Positions 23,491-36,300 of a stretch of 64,000 nt of DNA are shown piece after piece; position 1 is the stretch's first letter, and each line of letters begins with the position of its first letter. The translations under genes and the position numbers were made by a program. The stretch is from Sipunculus nudus (lineage: Eukaryota; Annelida; Sipuncula; Golfingiida; Sipunculidae), in assembly GCA_026874595.1 (NCBI GenBank), contig CM049318.1:2851741-2915740 (forward strand), written 5' to 3'. The notes beneath the pieces were generated by a model. That model made no database searches. It worked only from the letters and a program-made list of their open reading frames with translations, and was not told the origin of the DNA.

Positions 23491-25338
23491 GTAGCTCATA
23501 TTGGGTCATATTATGCATACACATATATTTTATTATTTTTAAATCATAAATGGTGAAACTGAATTTAAAAGAAAATAATGCCACAACATGACATCTATAA
23601 GAATATTCCTTGAATCACTATTAAAAAGTTTTGCACACTGGAGTTTTCAGTACATGCTTAATTTTATTCACCAAAATAAAATAAAAGATTCAGTAAATTT
23701 GATAAAATAAAACATCTTTTCAAATTAAGTATACACACTGTTGGTTGAATGAGGGACAAACAATATCATTGTGCTAATTACTATCCCAGTTTTAATTTAT
23801 TACTGGAATTAATAGTCAATTTCACACCTGGTGAAGTTTTTACTCTTCTGAAGTAAGGAATTACTTATCTGATAAACATCCACACTTTCACAGTAATACA
23901 CCACTTTGTGGACACAATTTAATGTACACTTTAATCATTGTAACCCTGGTGGTACAATACAAAATCTAAAAAGTAGCATAGCCTAAAATAAGAATGAATC
24001 AAATACAGAAAATAATAACATTCATCTAGTTTATGCACCATCTGGGGGGGGGGAGTGCAGGGCAGAGGGGAAGCCTGCTGGTAGTGGCCAAAGTTAGCCA
24101 AGGCAAGCTGCCTGGGGTGTGTTACATAATGCAAGTGAAGGCTGTACTACTAGGTGGGCTAGATGTACACATCACTTGACATGGTGTATGAAAACGTGAA
24201 TAAAAGCTATTCTTTCCAATCAATTTCTTTGAAATTTCAGATTTTAAAAGATTAAATCCTTATGTTTATATGCTGTGAAAATTAAATCAACAGTGCCAAA
24301 GTTGGACAAAATTTAAGGTATTGATTTTTTATTTATGCAAATAACTTGAAAAAATTGCAAAATTCATATCTAATTTTGGGTAAACAATTGAATCTTGATT
24401 AAATAAAGTTATATTCCTGAAAAAAAGTCTCTAGGTTCAGCTATTCTCATGTTAGGTGAGTAAATAAATTTCCTGATTTTTTAAAAAACTGCATTATATT
24501 TTGGCCCATAACTTCAAAATAATACCAAATACTGACCTAATTTTTGGTATGTTCATAGAAAATGTATGAAAGAATGTGAATACTAAATATGATCAAAAAC
24601 AGATCAGTGGTTTTGATATTAGGCTGCCTTGAAGTGTAACAATGGCTTTTTTATGGAAAACGGAGGTTTTTCCTTAATATCCCGAAGGAACAAAGTCCTA
24701 ATGATCTAATTTTCGGTTTGGTAGGAGATTTTGGGGACATCTAAAATTATGCCAACAGCCTGGGGAGCATAGGGATGTGCACTGAATGACCTAAAGTCAT
24801 CAAAGTGGACTGCTTGACAATGTAAGGGAATACAACAAGAGCCTCTAAAAAAATTCAATAACTAGCCTAATTTTGCAGTTTTTATTTTCAAATTTCAGAT
24901 TTTAACAGATTAAATCCTTATGTGTACATGCTGTGAAAATTAAATCCACAGTACTTACAGGAAAAAAACGTGCCGTGGCCAAAGTTGGGCAAAATTTAAG
25001 GTTCCAATTTTATATTTTTGCCAATATTTAAAAAAATTTAACAGATTTTGATCTAATTTTTGGTATACAATTAAATTTTAATTAATTAAAGTTGTATTAC
25101 TGAAAAAAGTCCCTACCTTTAACACTTTTGGTCTTAAGTGACCAAATATCTTTCCTGATTTTTTACAAAGTCCATTATGTTTGGGCCCATAACTTTTTTA
25201 AATTAAACAATACTGACTTAATTTCTGGCATGTACATAGGAACTATATAGAGGAATATTTATGGTAAATATGAAGAAAACCAGATGAGTGGTTTTGATAT
25301 TAGGTAGTCCTGAAGTGTAAAAATAGATTTATAATAAA

Positions 25339-26870
25339 CTAGATGTGTCGGAACGACACGGATGCCCCTGCCTTGGGCAAATTAGAAACATTTGTAAATT
25401 TTTTTAAGTTCAGGAGGTGTCGTATGGTCAAAAGTAGGTCAACAAGGGCAAAATGCAAAACACGATCTGTAACGGGTCATTATCAAGCAACACACCAAAA
25501 ATCATGCCAGTATATGCAGGCATTGTGAAAAAAAGTCCATACATGTGCATTTTCCATAAAAATTTCTGTCTTTCATGAAATTTTCTATGTTTAGGAGCTG
25601 TAAAACAATCAAAAGTAGGTCAACCGGGATGAAACGCAAACTCAATCTGTAACTGTCATTATCTGCCCACTCAAAAAAAATCAGGGTGGTATCTGCAGGC
25701 ATTGAGGAAAAAAAGTCAGTACATATGCATTTGTTATGAAAATTTATATTTTTCATAAAACTTTCTATGCTCAGGAGCAGTCAAATGGTCAAAAGTAGGT
25801 CAACTGAGACAAAACAAGAACTCGATCTGTAACTGGTCATTATCTGCCTACACACCAAAAATCAGGCCCGTATCTGCAGGCACTGTGAAAAAAAGTCCAT
25901 ACATGTGCACCTTTTTTATGAAATTTTCTATGTCAGAGCACCGACAAATGGTCAAAATTGGTCAACTGGGACAAAACGTGAACTTGATCTGTAACTGGTC
26001 ATTATCTGCCCACACACCAAAAATCAGGCCAATATCTGCAGGTATTGTGAAGAAAAGTCTGTACAAGTGTATTTGTCATGAAAATATATATTTTACATGA
26101 AATTTTCTATGTTCAGGAGCCGTAAAACAGTCAAAAATAGGTCAACCGGGACGAAATGTGAACTCCATCTGTAACTGGTCAATATCTGCTGACACACCAA
26201 AAATCAAGCCAATATCTGCAGGCATTGCGAAAAAAAATCCGTACATGTGTATTTGTCATGAAATTTCATATTTTTCATGAAATTTTCTATGTTCAGGAGC
26301 TGTAAAACGGTCAAAAGTAGGTCAACCAGGAGGAAACGCGAACTTGATCTGAAACTGGTCTATTTCTGCTCACACACCTAAAATTAGGCCAATATTTGCA
26401 GGCACTGCAAAAAAAAAGTCCGTACATGTGTATTTGTCATGAAATTTCATATTTTTCATGAAATTTTCTATGTTCAGGAGCCGTAAAACAGTCAAAAGTA
26501 GGTCAACCAGGACAAAACACGAGCTTGATCTGTAACTGGTCTATATCTGCTAACACACCAAAAATCAGGCCAATATCTGCAGGCATTGCGAAAAAAAATC
26601 TGTACATGTGTATCTGTCATGAATATTTCTATTTTTCATGAAATTTTCTAAGTTTAGGAGCCGTAAAACGGTCAAAAGTAGGTCAACCGGGACGAAACGC
26701 GAACTCGATCTGTAACTGGTCTATATCTGCCCACACACCAAAAATCAGGCCAATATCTGCAGGCATTGCGAAAAAAAGTCCGTACAACTGTTTGATTTTG
26801 GAATGACGGAAGGACAGAAGGACGGACATGGGTAAAACTATATGCCCCGGCCACTTTGTGGCGGGGGCAT
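25339..26870 (+). mobile_element. HINE-like element, family 2, with 180-bp core repeats
   Basis: Starts CTAGAT, then a perfect hairpin, GTGTCG (25345-25350) with loop GAA and CGACAC (25354-25359), then the terminal word ATGCCCCTGCC (25362-25372). Its 3' end is the hairpin ATGCCCCGGCCAC-TTT-GTGGCGGGGGCAT (26842-26870, 12 of 13 pairs). The core is about eight tandem units of roughly 180 bp with phrases such as GTCAAAAGTAGGTCAACC and ATCAGGCCAATATCTGCAGG. A GGAC-rich stretch (26806-26830) precedes the 3' hairpin. It lies in an A-run of copy G, between AATAAA and AAAAATTGAGG. Confidence 0.75.
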
Positions 26871-27309
26871 AAAAATTGAGGTTTTTCCTTAATATTTCCA
26901 AGGAACGTAGTCCTATTGACCCAATTTTTGGTATGGTAGGAGATTTTGGGGACATCTAACTGTATGCAGAATTTCAGATTCGTAGGTCCAATGGTGTCGA
27001 AATGTGCCAGTCTTACGGATGGACATCAAGGCGGACAGATGGACGGACGGACAGACAGACGGACGGACGACGGACAATGGACCATGACTATAGCTCAGAT
27101 GACTTATAGTCAGCTGAGCTAAAAATGCTACATCACCACAACAAGGCATCTTCTGGATAACTTGTTGAATTATTATTCCAAGAAAGGTTTTGTAAGTTGG
27201 AGTGGAAATAGCTTTACAATTAAAGAAATACAGTTCAAACAATAAGAATAACTGCAATACACTTGGTGTACGTATTGCAATACAGTTTGGCGGGGGGGGG
27301 GGGGGCTGA

Positions 27310-30300
27310 AATAACATGCAAATAACTGTTCTGACAGCAGGGGTGCTCAACCAGTGTTGCCTCACTACAAGGGTTCCCCAGGCAGGGCTTTAGTGACCAG
27401 AAGTAAGCAGGTAACATGCAAATAACTGTTCTGACAGCAGGGGTGCTCAACCAGTGTTGCATCACTACAAGGGTTCCCCAGGCAGGGCTTTAGTGACCAG
27501 AAGTAAGCAGGTAACATGCAAATAACTGTTCTGACAGCAGGGGTGCTCAACCAGTGTTGCATCACTACAAGGGTTCCCCCGGCAGGGCTTTAGTGACCAG
27601 AAGTAAGCAAGTAACATGCAAATAACTGTTCTGACAACAGGGGTGCTCAACCAGTGTTGCATCACTACTAGGGTTCCCCCGGCAGGGCTTTAGTGACCAG
27701 AAGTAAGCAGGTAACATGCAAATAACTGTTCTGACAGCAGGGGTGCTCAACCAGTGTTGCATCACTACTAGGGTTCCCCAGGCAGGGCTTTAGTGACCAG
27801 AAGTAAGCAGGTAACATGCAAATAACAGTTCTGACAGCAGGGGTGCTCAACCAGTGTTGCATTACTACTAGGGTTCCCCAGGCAGGGCTTTAGTGACCAG
27901 AAGTAAGCAGGTAACATGCAAATAACTGTTCTGACAGCAGGGGTGCTCAACCAGTGTTGCATCACTACTAGGGTTCCCCAGGCAAGGCTTTAGTGACCAG
28001 AAGTAAGCAGGTAACATGCAAATAACTGTTCTGACAGCAGGGGTGCTCAACCAGTGTTGCATCACTACAAGGGTTCCCCGGGCAGGGCTTTAGTGACCAG
28101 AAGTAAGCAGGTAACATGCAAATAACTTTTCTGACAGCAGGGGTGCTCAACCAGTGTTGCATCATTACTAGGGTTCCCCAGCAGGGCTTTAGTGACCAGA
28201 AGTAAGCAGGTAACATGCAAATAACTGTTCTGACAGCAGGGGTGCTCAACCAGTGTTGCATGACTACAAGAGTTCCCCCGGCAGGGCTTTAGTGACCAGA
28301 AGTAAGCAAGTAACATGCAAATAACTGTTCTGACAACAGGGGTGCTCAACCAGTGTTGCAGCACTACTAGGGTTCCCCAGGCAGGGCTTTAGTGACCAGA
28401 AGTAAGCAGGTAACATGCAAATAACTGTTCTGACAGCAGGGGTGCTCAACCAGTGTTGCATCACTACAAGGGTTCCCCAAGCAGGGCTTTAGTGACCAGA
28501 AGTAAGCAGGTTACATGCAAATAACTGTTCTGACAGCAGGGGTGCTCAACCAGTGTTGCATTACTACTAGGGTTCCCCTGGCAGGGCTTTAGTGACCAGA
28601 AGTAAGCAGATAACATGCAAATAACTGTTCTGACAGCAGGGGTGCTCAACCAGTGTTGCATCACTACTAGGGTTCCCCAGGCAGGGCTTTAGTGACCAGA
28701 AGTAAGCAGGTAACATGCAAATAACTGTTCTGAAAGCAGTAGTGCTCAACCAGTGTTGCATCACTACAAGGGTTCGCAGGGGTGCTCAACCAGTTTTGCA
28801 TCACTACAAGGGTTCCCCAGGCAGGGCTTTAGTGACCAGAAGTAAGCAGGTAACATGCAAATAACTGTTCTGACAGCAGGGGTGCTCAACCAGTGTTGCA
28901 TCACTACAAGGGTTCCCCGGGCAGGGCTTTAGTGACCAGAAGTAAGCAGGTAACATGCAAATAACTGTTCTGACAGCAGGGGTGCTCAACCAGTGTTGCA
29001 TCACTACTAGGGTTCCCGAGGCAGGGCTTTAGTGACCAGAAGTAAGCAGGTAACATGCAAATAACTGTTCTGACAGCAGGGGTGCTCAACCAGTGTTGCA
29101 TCACTACAAGGGTTCGCAAGGGTGCTCAACCAGTGTTGCATCACTACAAGGGTTCCCCAGGCAGGGCTTTAGTGACCAGAAGTAAGCAGGTAACATGCAA
29201 ATAGCTGTTCTGACAGCAGGGATGCTCAACCAGTGTTGCATTACTACTAGGGTTCCCCGGGCAGGGCTTTAGTGACTAGAAGTAAGCAGGTAACATGGAA
29301 ATAACTGTTCTGACAGCAGGGGTGCTCAACCAGTGTTGCATCACTACTAGGGTTCCCCAGGCAAGGCTTTAGTGACCAGAAGTAAGCAGGTAACATGCAA
29401 ATAACTGTTCTGACAGCAGGGGTGCTCAACCAGTGTTACATCACTACAAGGGTTCGCAGGGGTGCTCAACCAGTGTTGCATCCCTACAAGGGTTCCCCAG
29501 GCAGGGCTTTAGTGACCAGAAGTAAGCAGGTAACATGCAAATAACTGTTCTGACAGCAGGGGTGCTCAACCAGTGTTGCATTACTACTAGGGTTCCCCGG
29601 GCAGGGCTTTAGTGACCAGAAGTAAGCAGGTTACATGCAAATAACTGTTCTGACAGCAGGGGTGCTCAACCAGTGTTGCATCATTATTAGGGTTCCCCGG
29701 GCAGGGCTTTAGTGACCAAAGTAAGCAGGTAACATGCAAATAACTGTTCTGACAGCAGGGGTGCTCAACCAGTGTTGCATCACTACTAGGGTTCCCCAGG
29801 CAGGGCTTTAGTGACCAGAAGTAAGCAGGTAACATGCAAATAACTGTTCTGACAGCAGGGGTGCTCAACCAGTGTTGCATCACTACTAGGGTTCCCCAGG
29901 CAGGGCTTTAGTGACCAGAAGAAAGCAGGTAACATGCAAATAACAGTTCTGACAGCAGGGGTGCTCAACCAGTGTTGCATTACTACTAGGGTTCCCCAGG
30001 CAGGGCTTTAGTGACCAGAAGTAAGCAGGTAACATGCAAATAACTGTTCTGACAGCAGGGGTGCTCAACCAGTGTTGCATCACTACTAGGGTTCCCCAGG
30101 CAGGGCTTTAGTGACCAGAAGTAAGCAGGTAACATGCAAATACCTGTTCTGACAGCAGGGGTGCTCAACCAGTGTTGCATCTCTACTAGGGTTCGCAGGG
30201 GTGCTCAACCAGTGTTGCATCACTACAAGGGTTCCCCAGGCAGGGCTTTAGTGACCAGAAGTAAGCAGGTAACATGCAAATAACTGTTCTGACAGCAGGG

Positions 30301-33300
30301 GTGCTCAACCAGTGTTGCATTACTACTAGGGTTCCCCGGGCAGGGCTTTAGTGACCAGAAGTAAGCAGGTAACATGCAAATAACTGTTCTGACAGCAGGG
30401 GTGCTCAACCAGTGTTGCATCATTATTAGGGTTCCCCAGGCAGGGCTTTAGTGACCAAAGTAAGCAGGTAACATGCAAATAACTGTTCTGACAGCAGGGG
30501 TGCTCAACCAGTGTTGCATCACTACTAGGGTTCCCCAGGCAGGGCTTTAGTGACCAGAAGTAAGCAAGTAACATGCAAATAACTGTTCTGACAGCAGGGG
30601 TGCTCAACCAGTGTTGCATCATTACTAGGGTTCCCCAGGCAGGGCTTTAGTGACCAGAAGTTAGCAGGTAACATGCAAATAACTGTTCTGACAGCAGGGG
30701 TGCTCAACCAGTGTTGCATCACTACTAGGGTTCCCCAGGCAGGGCTTTAGTGACCAGAAGTAAGCAGGTAACATGCAAATAACAGTTCTGACAGCAGGGG
30801 TGCTCAACCAGTGTCGCATTACTACTAGGGTTCCCCAGGCAGGGCTTTAGTGACCAGAAGTAAGCAGGTAACATGCAAATAACTGTTCTGACAGCAGGGG
30901 TGCTCAACCAGTGTTGCATCACTACTAGGGTTCCCCAGGCAGGGCTTTAGTGACCAGAAGTAAGCAGGTAACATGCAAATAACTGTTCTGACAGCAGGGG
31001 TGCTCAACCAGTGTTGCATCACTACTAGGGTTCCCCAGGCAGGGCTTTAGTGACCAGAAGTAAGCAGGTAACATGCAAATAACTGTTCTGACAGCAGGGG
31101 TGCTCAACCAGTGTTGCATTACTACTAGGGTTCCCCGGGCAGGGCTTTAGTGACCAGAAGTAAGCAGGTTACATGCAAATAACTGTTCTGACAGCAGGGG
31201 TGCTCAACCAGTGTTGCATCATTATTAGGGTTCCCCGGGCAGGGCTTTAGTGACCAAAGTAAGCAGGTAACATGCAAATAACTGTTCTGACAGCAGAGGT
31301 GCTCAACCAGTGTTGCATCACTACTAGGGTTCCCCAGGCAGGGCTTTAGTGACCAGAAGTAAGCAGGTAACATGCAAATAACTGTTCTGACAGCAGGGGT
31401 GCTCAACCAGTGTTGCATCACTACTAGGGTTCCCCAGGCAGGGCTTTAGTGACCAGAAGTAAGCAGGTAACATGCAAATAACAGTTCTGACAGCAGGGGT
31501 GCTCAACCAGTGTTGCATTACTACTAGGGTTCCCCAGGCAGGGCTTTAGTGACCAGAAGTAAGCAGGTAACATGCAAATAACTGTTCTGACAGCAGGGGT
31601 GCTCAACCAGTGTTGCATCACTACTAGGGTTCCCCAGGCAGGGCTTTAGTGACCAGAAGTAAGCAGGTAACATGCAAATACCTGTACTGACAGCAGGGGT
31701 GCTCAACCAGTGTTGCATCTCTACTAGGGTTCGCAGGGGTGCTCAACCAGTGTTGCATCACTACAAGGGTTCCCCAGGCAAGGCTTTAGTGACCAGAAGT
31801 AAGCAGGTAACATGCAAATAACTGTTCTGACAGCAGGGGTGCTCAACCAGTGTTGCATTACTACTAGGGTTCCCCGGGCAGGGCTTTAGTGACCAGAAGT
31901 AAGCAGGTAACATGCAAATAACTGTTCTGACAGCAGGGGTGCTCAACCAGTGTTGCATCATTATTAGGGTTCCCCGGGCAGGGCTTTAGTGACCAAAGTA
32001 AGCAGGTAACATGCAAATAACTGTTCTGACAGCAGGGGTGCTCAACCAGTGTTGCATCACTACTAGGGTTCCCCAGGCAGGGCTTTAGTGACCAGAAGTA
32101 AGCAAGTAACATGCAAATAACTGTTCTGACAGCAGGGGTGCTCAACCAGTGTTGCATCATTACTAGGGTTCCCCAGGCAGGGCTTTAGTGACCAGAAGTT
32201 AGCAGGTAACATGCAAATAACTGTTCTGACAGCAGGGGTGCTCAACCAGTGTTGCATCACTACTAGGGTTCCCCAGGCAGGGCTTTAGTGACCAGAAGTA
32301 AGCAGGTAACATGCAAATAACAGTTCTGACAGCAGGGGTGCTCAACCAGTGTTGCATTACTACTAGGGTTCCCCAGGCAGGGCTTTAGTGACCAGAAGTA
32401 AGCAGGTAACATGCAAATAACTGTTCTGACAGCAGGGGTGCTCAACCAGTGTTGCATCACTACTAGGGTTCCCCAGGCAGGGCTTTAGTGACCAGAAGTA
32501 AGCAGGTAACATGCAAATAACTGTTCTGACAGCAGGGGTGCTCAACCAGTGTTGCATCACTACTAGGGTTCCCCAGGCAGGGCTTCAGTGACCAGAAGTA
32601 AGCAGGTAACATGCAAATAACTGTTCTGACAGCAGGGGTCCTCAACCAGTGTTGCATCACTACAAGGGTTCGCAGGGGTGCTCAACCAGTGTTGCATCAC
32701 TACAAGGGTTCCCCAGGCAGGGCTTTAGTGACCAGAAGTAAGGAGGTTACATGCAAATAACTGTTCTGACAGCAGGGGTGCTCAACCAGTGTTGCATTAC
32801 TACTAGGGTTCCCCGGGCAGGGCTTTAGTGACCAGAAGTAAGCAGGTAACATGCAAATAACTGTTCTGACAGCAGGGGTGCTCAACCAGTGTTGCATCAC
32901 TACTAGGGTTCCCCAGGCAGGGCTTTAGTGACCAGAAGTAAGCAGGTAACATGCAAATAACTGTTCTGACAGCAGGGGTGCTCAACCAGTGTTGCATCAC
33001 TACAAGGGTTCGCAGGGGTGCTCAACCAGTGTTGCATCACTACAAGGGTTCCCCAGGCAGGGCTTTAGTGACCAGAAGTAAGCAGGTTACATGCAAATAA
33101 CTGTTCTGACAGCAGGGGTGCTCAACCAGTGTTGCATTACTACTAGGGTTCCCCGGGCAGGGCTTTAGTGACCAGAAGTAAGCAGGTAACATGCAAATAA
33201 CTGTTCTGACAGCAGGGGTGCTCAACCAGTGTTGCATCACTACTAGGGTTCCCCAGGCAGGGCTTTAGTGACCAGAAGTAAGCAGGTAACATGCAAATAA

Positions 33301-36300
33301 CTGTTCTGACAGCAGGGGTGCTCAACCAGTGTTGCATTACTACTAGGGTTCCCCAGGCAGGGCTTTAGTGACCAGAAGTAAGCAGGTAACATGCAAATAA
33401 CTGTTCTGACAGCAGGGGTGCTCAACCAGTGTTGCATCATTACTAGGGTTCCCCAGGCAGGACTTTAGTGACCAGAAGTAAGCAGGTAACATGCAAATAA
33501 CTGTTCTGACAGCAGGGGTGCTCAACCAGTGTTGCATCATTATTAGGGTTCCCCAGGCAGGGCTTTAGTGACCAGAAGTAAGCAGGTAACATGCAAATAA
33601 CTGTTCTGACAGCAGGGGTGCTCAACCAGTGTTGCATCATTACTAGGGTTCCCCGGGCAGGACTTTAGTGACCAGAAGTAAGCAGGTAACATGCAAATAA
33701 CTGTTCTGACAGCAGGGGTGCTCAACCAGTGTTGAATCACTACAAGGGTTCCCCAGGCAGGGCTTTAGTGACCAGAAGTAAGCAGGTAACATGCAAATAA
33801 CTGTTCTGACAGCAGGGGTGCTCAACCAGTGTTGCATCACTACAAGGGTTCGCAGGGGTGCTCAACCAGTGTTGCATCACTACAAGGGTTCCCCAGGCAG
33901 GGCTTTAGTGACCAGAAGTAAGCAGGTAACATGCAAATAACTGTTCTGACAGCAGGGGTGCTCAACCAGTGTTGCATTACTACTAGGGTTCCCCGGGCAG
34001 GGCTTTAGTGACCAGAAGTAAGCAGGTAACATGCAAATAACTGTTCTGACAGCAGGGGTGCTCAACCAGTGTTGCATCTTTATTAGGGTTCCCCCGGCAG
34101 GGCTTTAGTGACCAGAAGTAAGCAGGTAACATGCAAATAACTGTTCTGACAGCAGGGGTGCTCAACCAGTGTTGCATCACTACTAGGGTTCCCCAGGCAG
34201 GGCTTTAGTGACCAGAAGTAAGCAGGTAACATGCAAATAACTGTTCCGACAGCAGGGGTGCTCAACCAGTGTTGCATCACTACTAGGGTTCCCCAGGCAG
34301 GGCTTTAGTGACCAGAAGTAAGCAGGTAACATGCAAATAACTGTTCCGACAGCAGGGGTGCTCAACCAGTGTTGCATCACTACTAGGGTTCCCCAGGCAG
34401 GGCTTTAGTGACCAGAAGTGAGCAGGTAACATGCAAATAACTGTTCTGACAGCAGGGGTGCTCAACCAGTGTTGCATCACTACTAGGGTTCCCCAGGCAG
34501 GGCTTTAGTGACCAGAAGTGAGCAGGTAACATGCAAATAACTGTTCCGACAGCAGGGGTGCTCAACCAGTGTTGCATCACTACTAGGGTTCCCCAGGCAG
34601 GGCTTTAGTGACCAGAAGTGAGCAGGTAACATGCAAATAACTGTTCTGACAGCAGGGGTGCTCAACCAGTGTTGCATCACTACTAGGGTTCCCCAGGCAG
34701 GGCTTTAGTGACCAGAAGTCAGCAGGTAACATGCAAATAACTTTTCTGACAGCAGGGGTGCTCAACCAGTGTTGCATCATTACTAGGGTTCCCCGGGCAG
34801 GACTTTAGTGACCAGAAGTAAGCAGGTAACATGCAAATAACTGTTCTGACAGCAGGGGTGCTCAACCAGTGTTGCATCACTACTGGGGTTCCCCGGGCAG
34901 GACTTAAGTGACCAGAAGTAAGCAGGTAACATGCAAATAACTGTTCTGACAGCAGGGGTGCTCAACCAGTGTTGCATCACTACTAGGGTTCCCCGGGCAG
35001 GACTTAAGTGACCAGAAGTAAGCAGGTAACATGCAAATAACTGTTCTGACAGCAGGGGTGCTCAACCAGTGTTGCATCATTATTAGGGTTCCCCGGGCAG
35101 GGCTTTAGTGACCAGAAGTAAGCAGGTAACATGCAAATAACTGTTCTGACAGCAGGGGTGCTCAACCAGTGTTGCATCACTACTAGGGTTCCCCAGGCAG
35201 GGCTTTAGTGACCAGAAGTAAGCAGGTAACATGCAAATAACTGTTCTGACAGCAGGGGTGCTCAACCAGTGTTGCATCACTACTAGGGTTCGCAGGGGTG
35301 CTCAACCAGTGTTGCATCACTACTAGGGTTCCCCAGGCAGGGCTTTAGTGACCAGAAGTAAGCAGGTAACATGCAAATAACTGTTCTGACAGCAGGGGTG
35401 CTCAACCAGTGTTGCATCACTACTAGGGTTCCCCAAGCAGGGCTTTAGTGACCAGAAGTAAGCAGGTAACATGCAAATAACTGTTCTGACAGCAGGGGTG
35501 CTCAACCAGTGTTGCATCACTACTAGGGTTCTCCAGGCAGGGCTTTAGTGACCAGAAGTGAGCAGGTAACATGCAAATAACTGTTCTGACAGCAGGGGTG
35601 CTCAAGCAGTGTTGCATCACTACTAGGGTTCCCCAGGCAGGGCTTTAGTGACCAGAAGTAAGCAGGTAACATGCAAATAACTTTTCTGACAGCAGGGGTG
35701 CTCAACTGGTGTTGCATCATTACTAGGGTTCCCCGGGCAGGACTTTAGTGACCAGAAGTAAGCAGGTAACATGCAAATAACTGTTCTGACAGCAGGGGTG
35801 CTCAACCAGTGTTGCATCATTACTAGGGTTCCCCGGGCAGGACTTTAGTGACCAGAAGTAAGCAGGTAACATGCAAATAACTGTTCTGACAGCAGGGGTG
35901 CTCAACCAGTGTTGCCTCACTACTAGGGTTCCCCGGGCAGGACTTAAGTGACCAGAAGTAAGCAGGTAACATGCAAATAACTGTTCTGACAGCAGGGGTG
36001 CTCAACCAGTGTTGCATCACTACAAGGGTTCCCCAGGCAAGGCTTTAGTGACCAGAAGTAAGCAGGTAACATGCAAATAACTGTTCTGACAGCAGGGGTG
36101 CTCAACCAGTGTTGCATCATTACTAGGGTTCCCCGGGCAGGACTTTAGTGACCAGAAGTAAGCAGGTAACATGCAAATAACTGTTCTGACAGCAGGGGTG
36201 CTCAACCAGTGTTGCATCATTACTAGGGTTCCCCGGGCAGGACTTTAGTGACCAGAAGTAAGCAGGTAACATGCAAATAACTGTTCTGACAGCAGGGGTG

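Larger units (their letters stand above)
22441..27121 (+). mobile_element. HINE-like element, family 1, copy G (5'-truncated, contains a family 2 element)
   Basis: From about 22455 it matches copy C from 7560 and inverted copy F (ACATGTTGGGCTATTATAAA), but it lacks the CAAGGG end and palindrome. Its 3' end is intact, with a GGAC microsatellite (27015-27080) and the terminal hairpin ending GCTGAGCTA at 27121. Inner modules repeat at about 24190-24760 and 24870-27121. A family 2 element (25339-26870) interrupts the second module. Confidence 0.65.
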
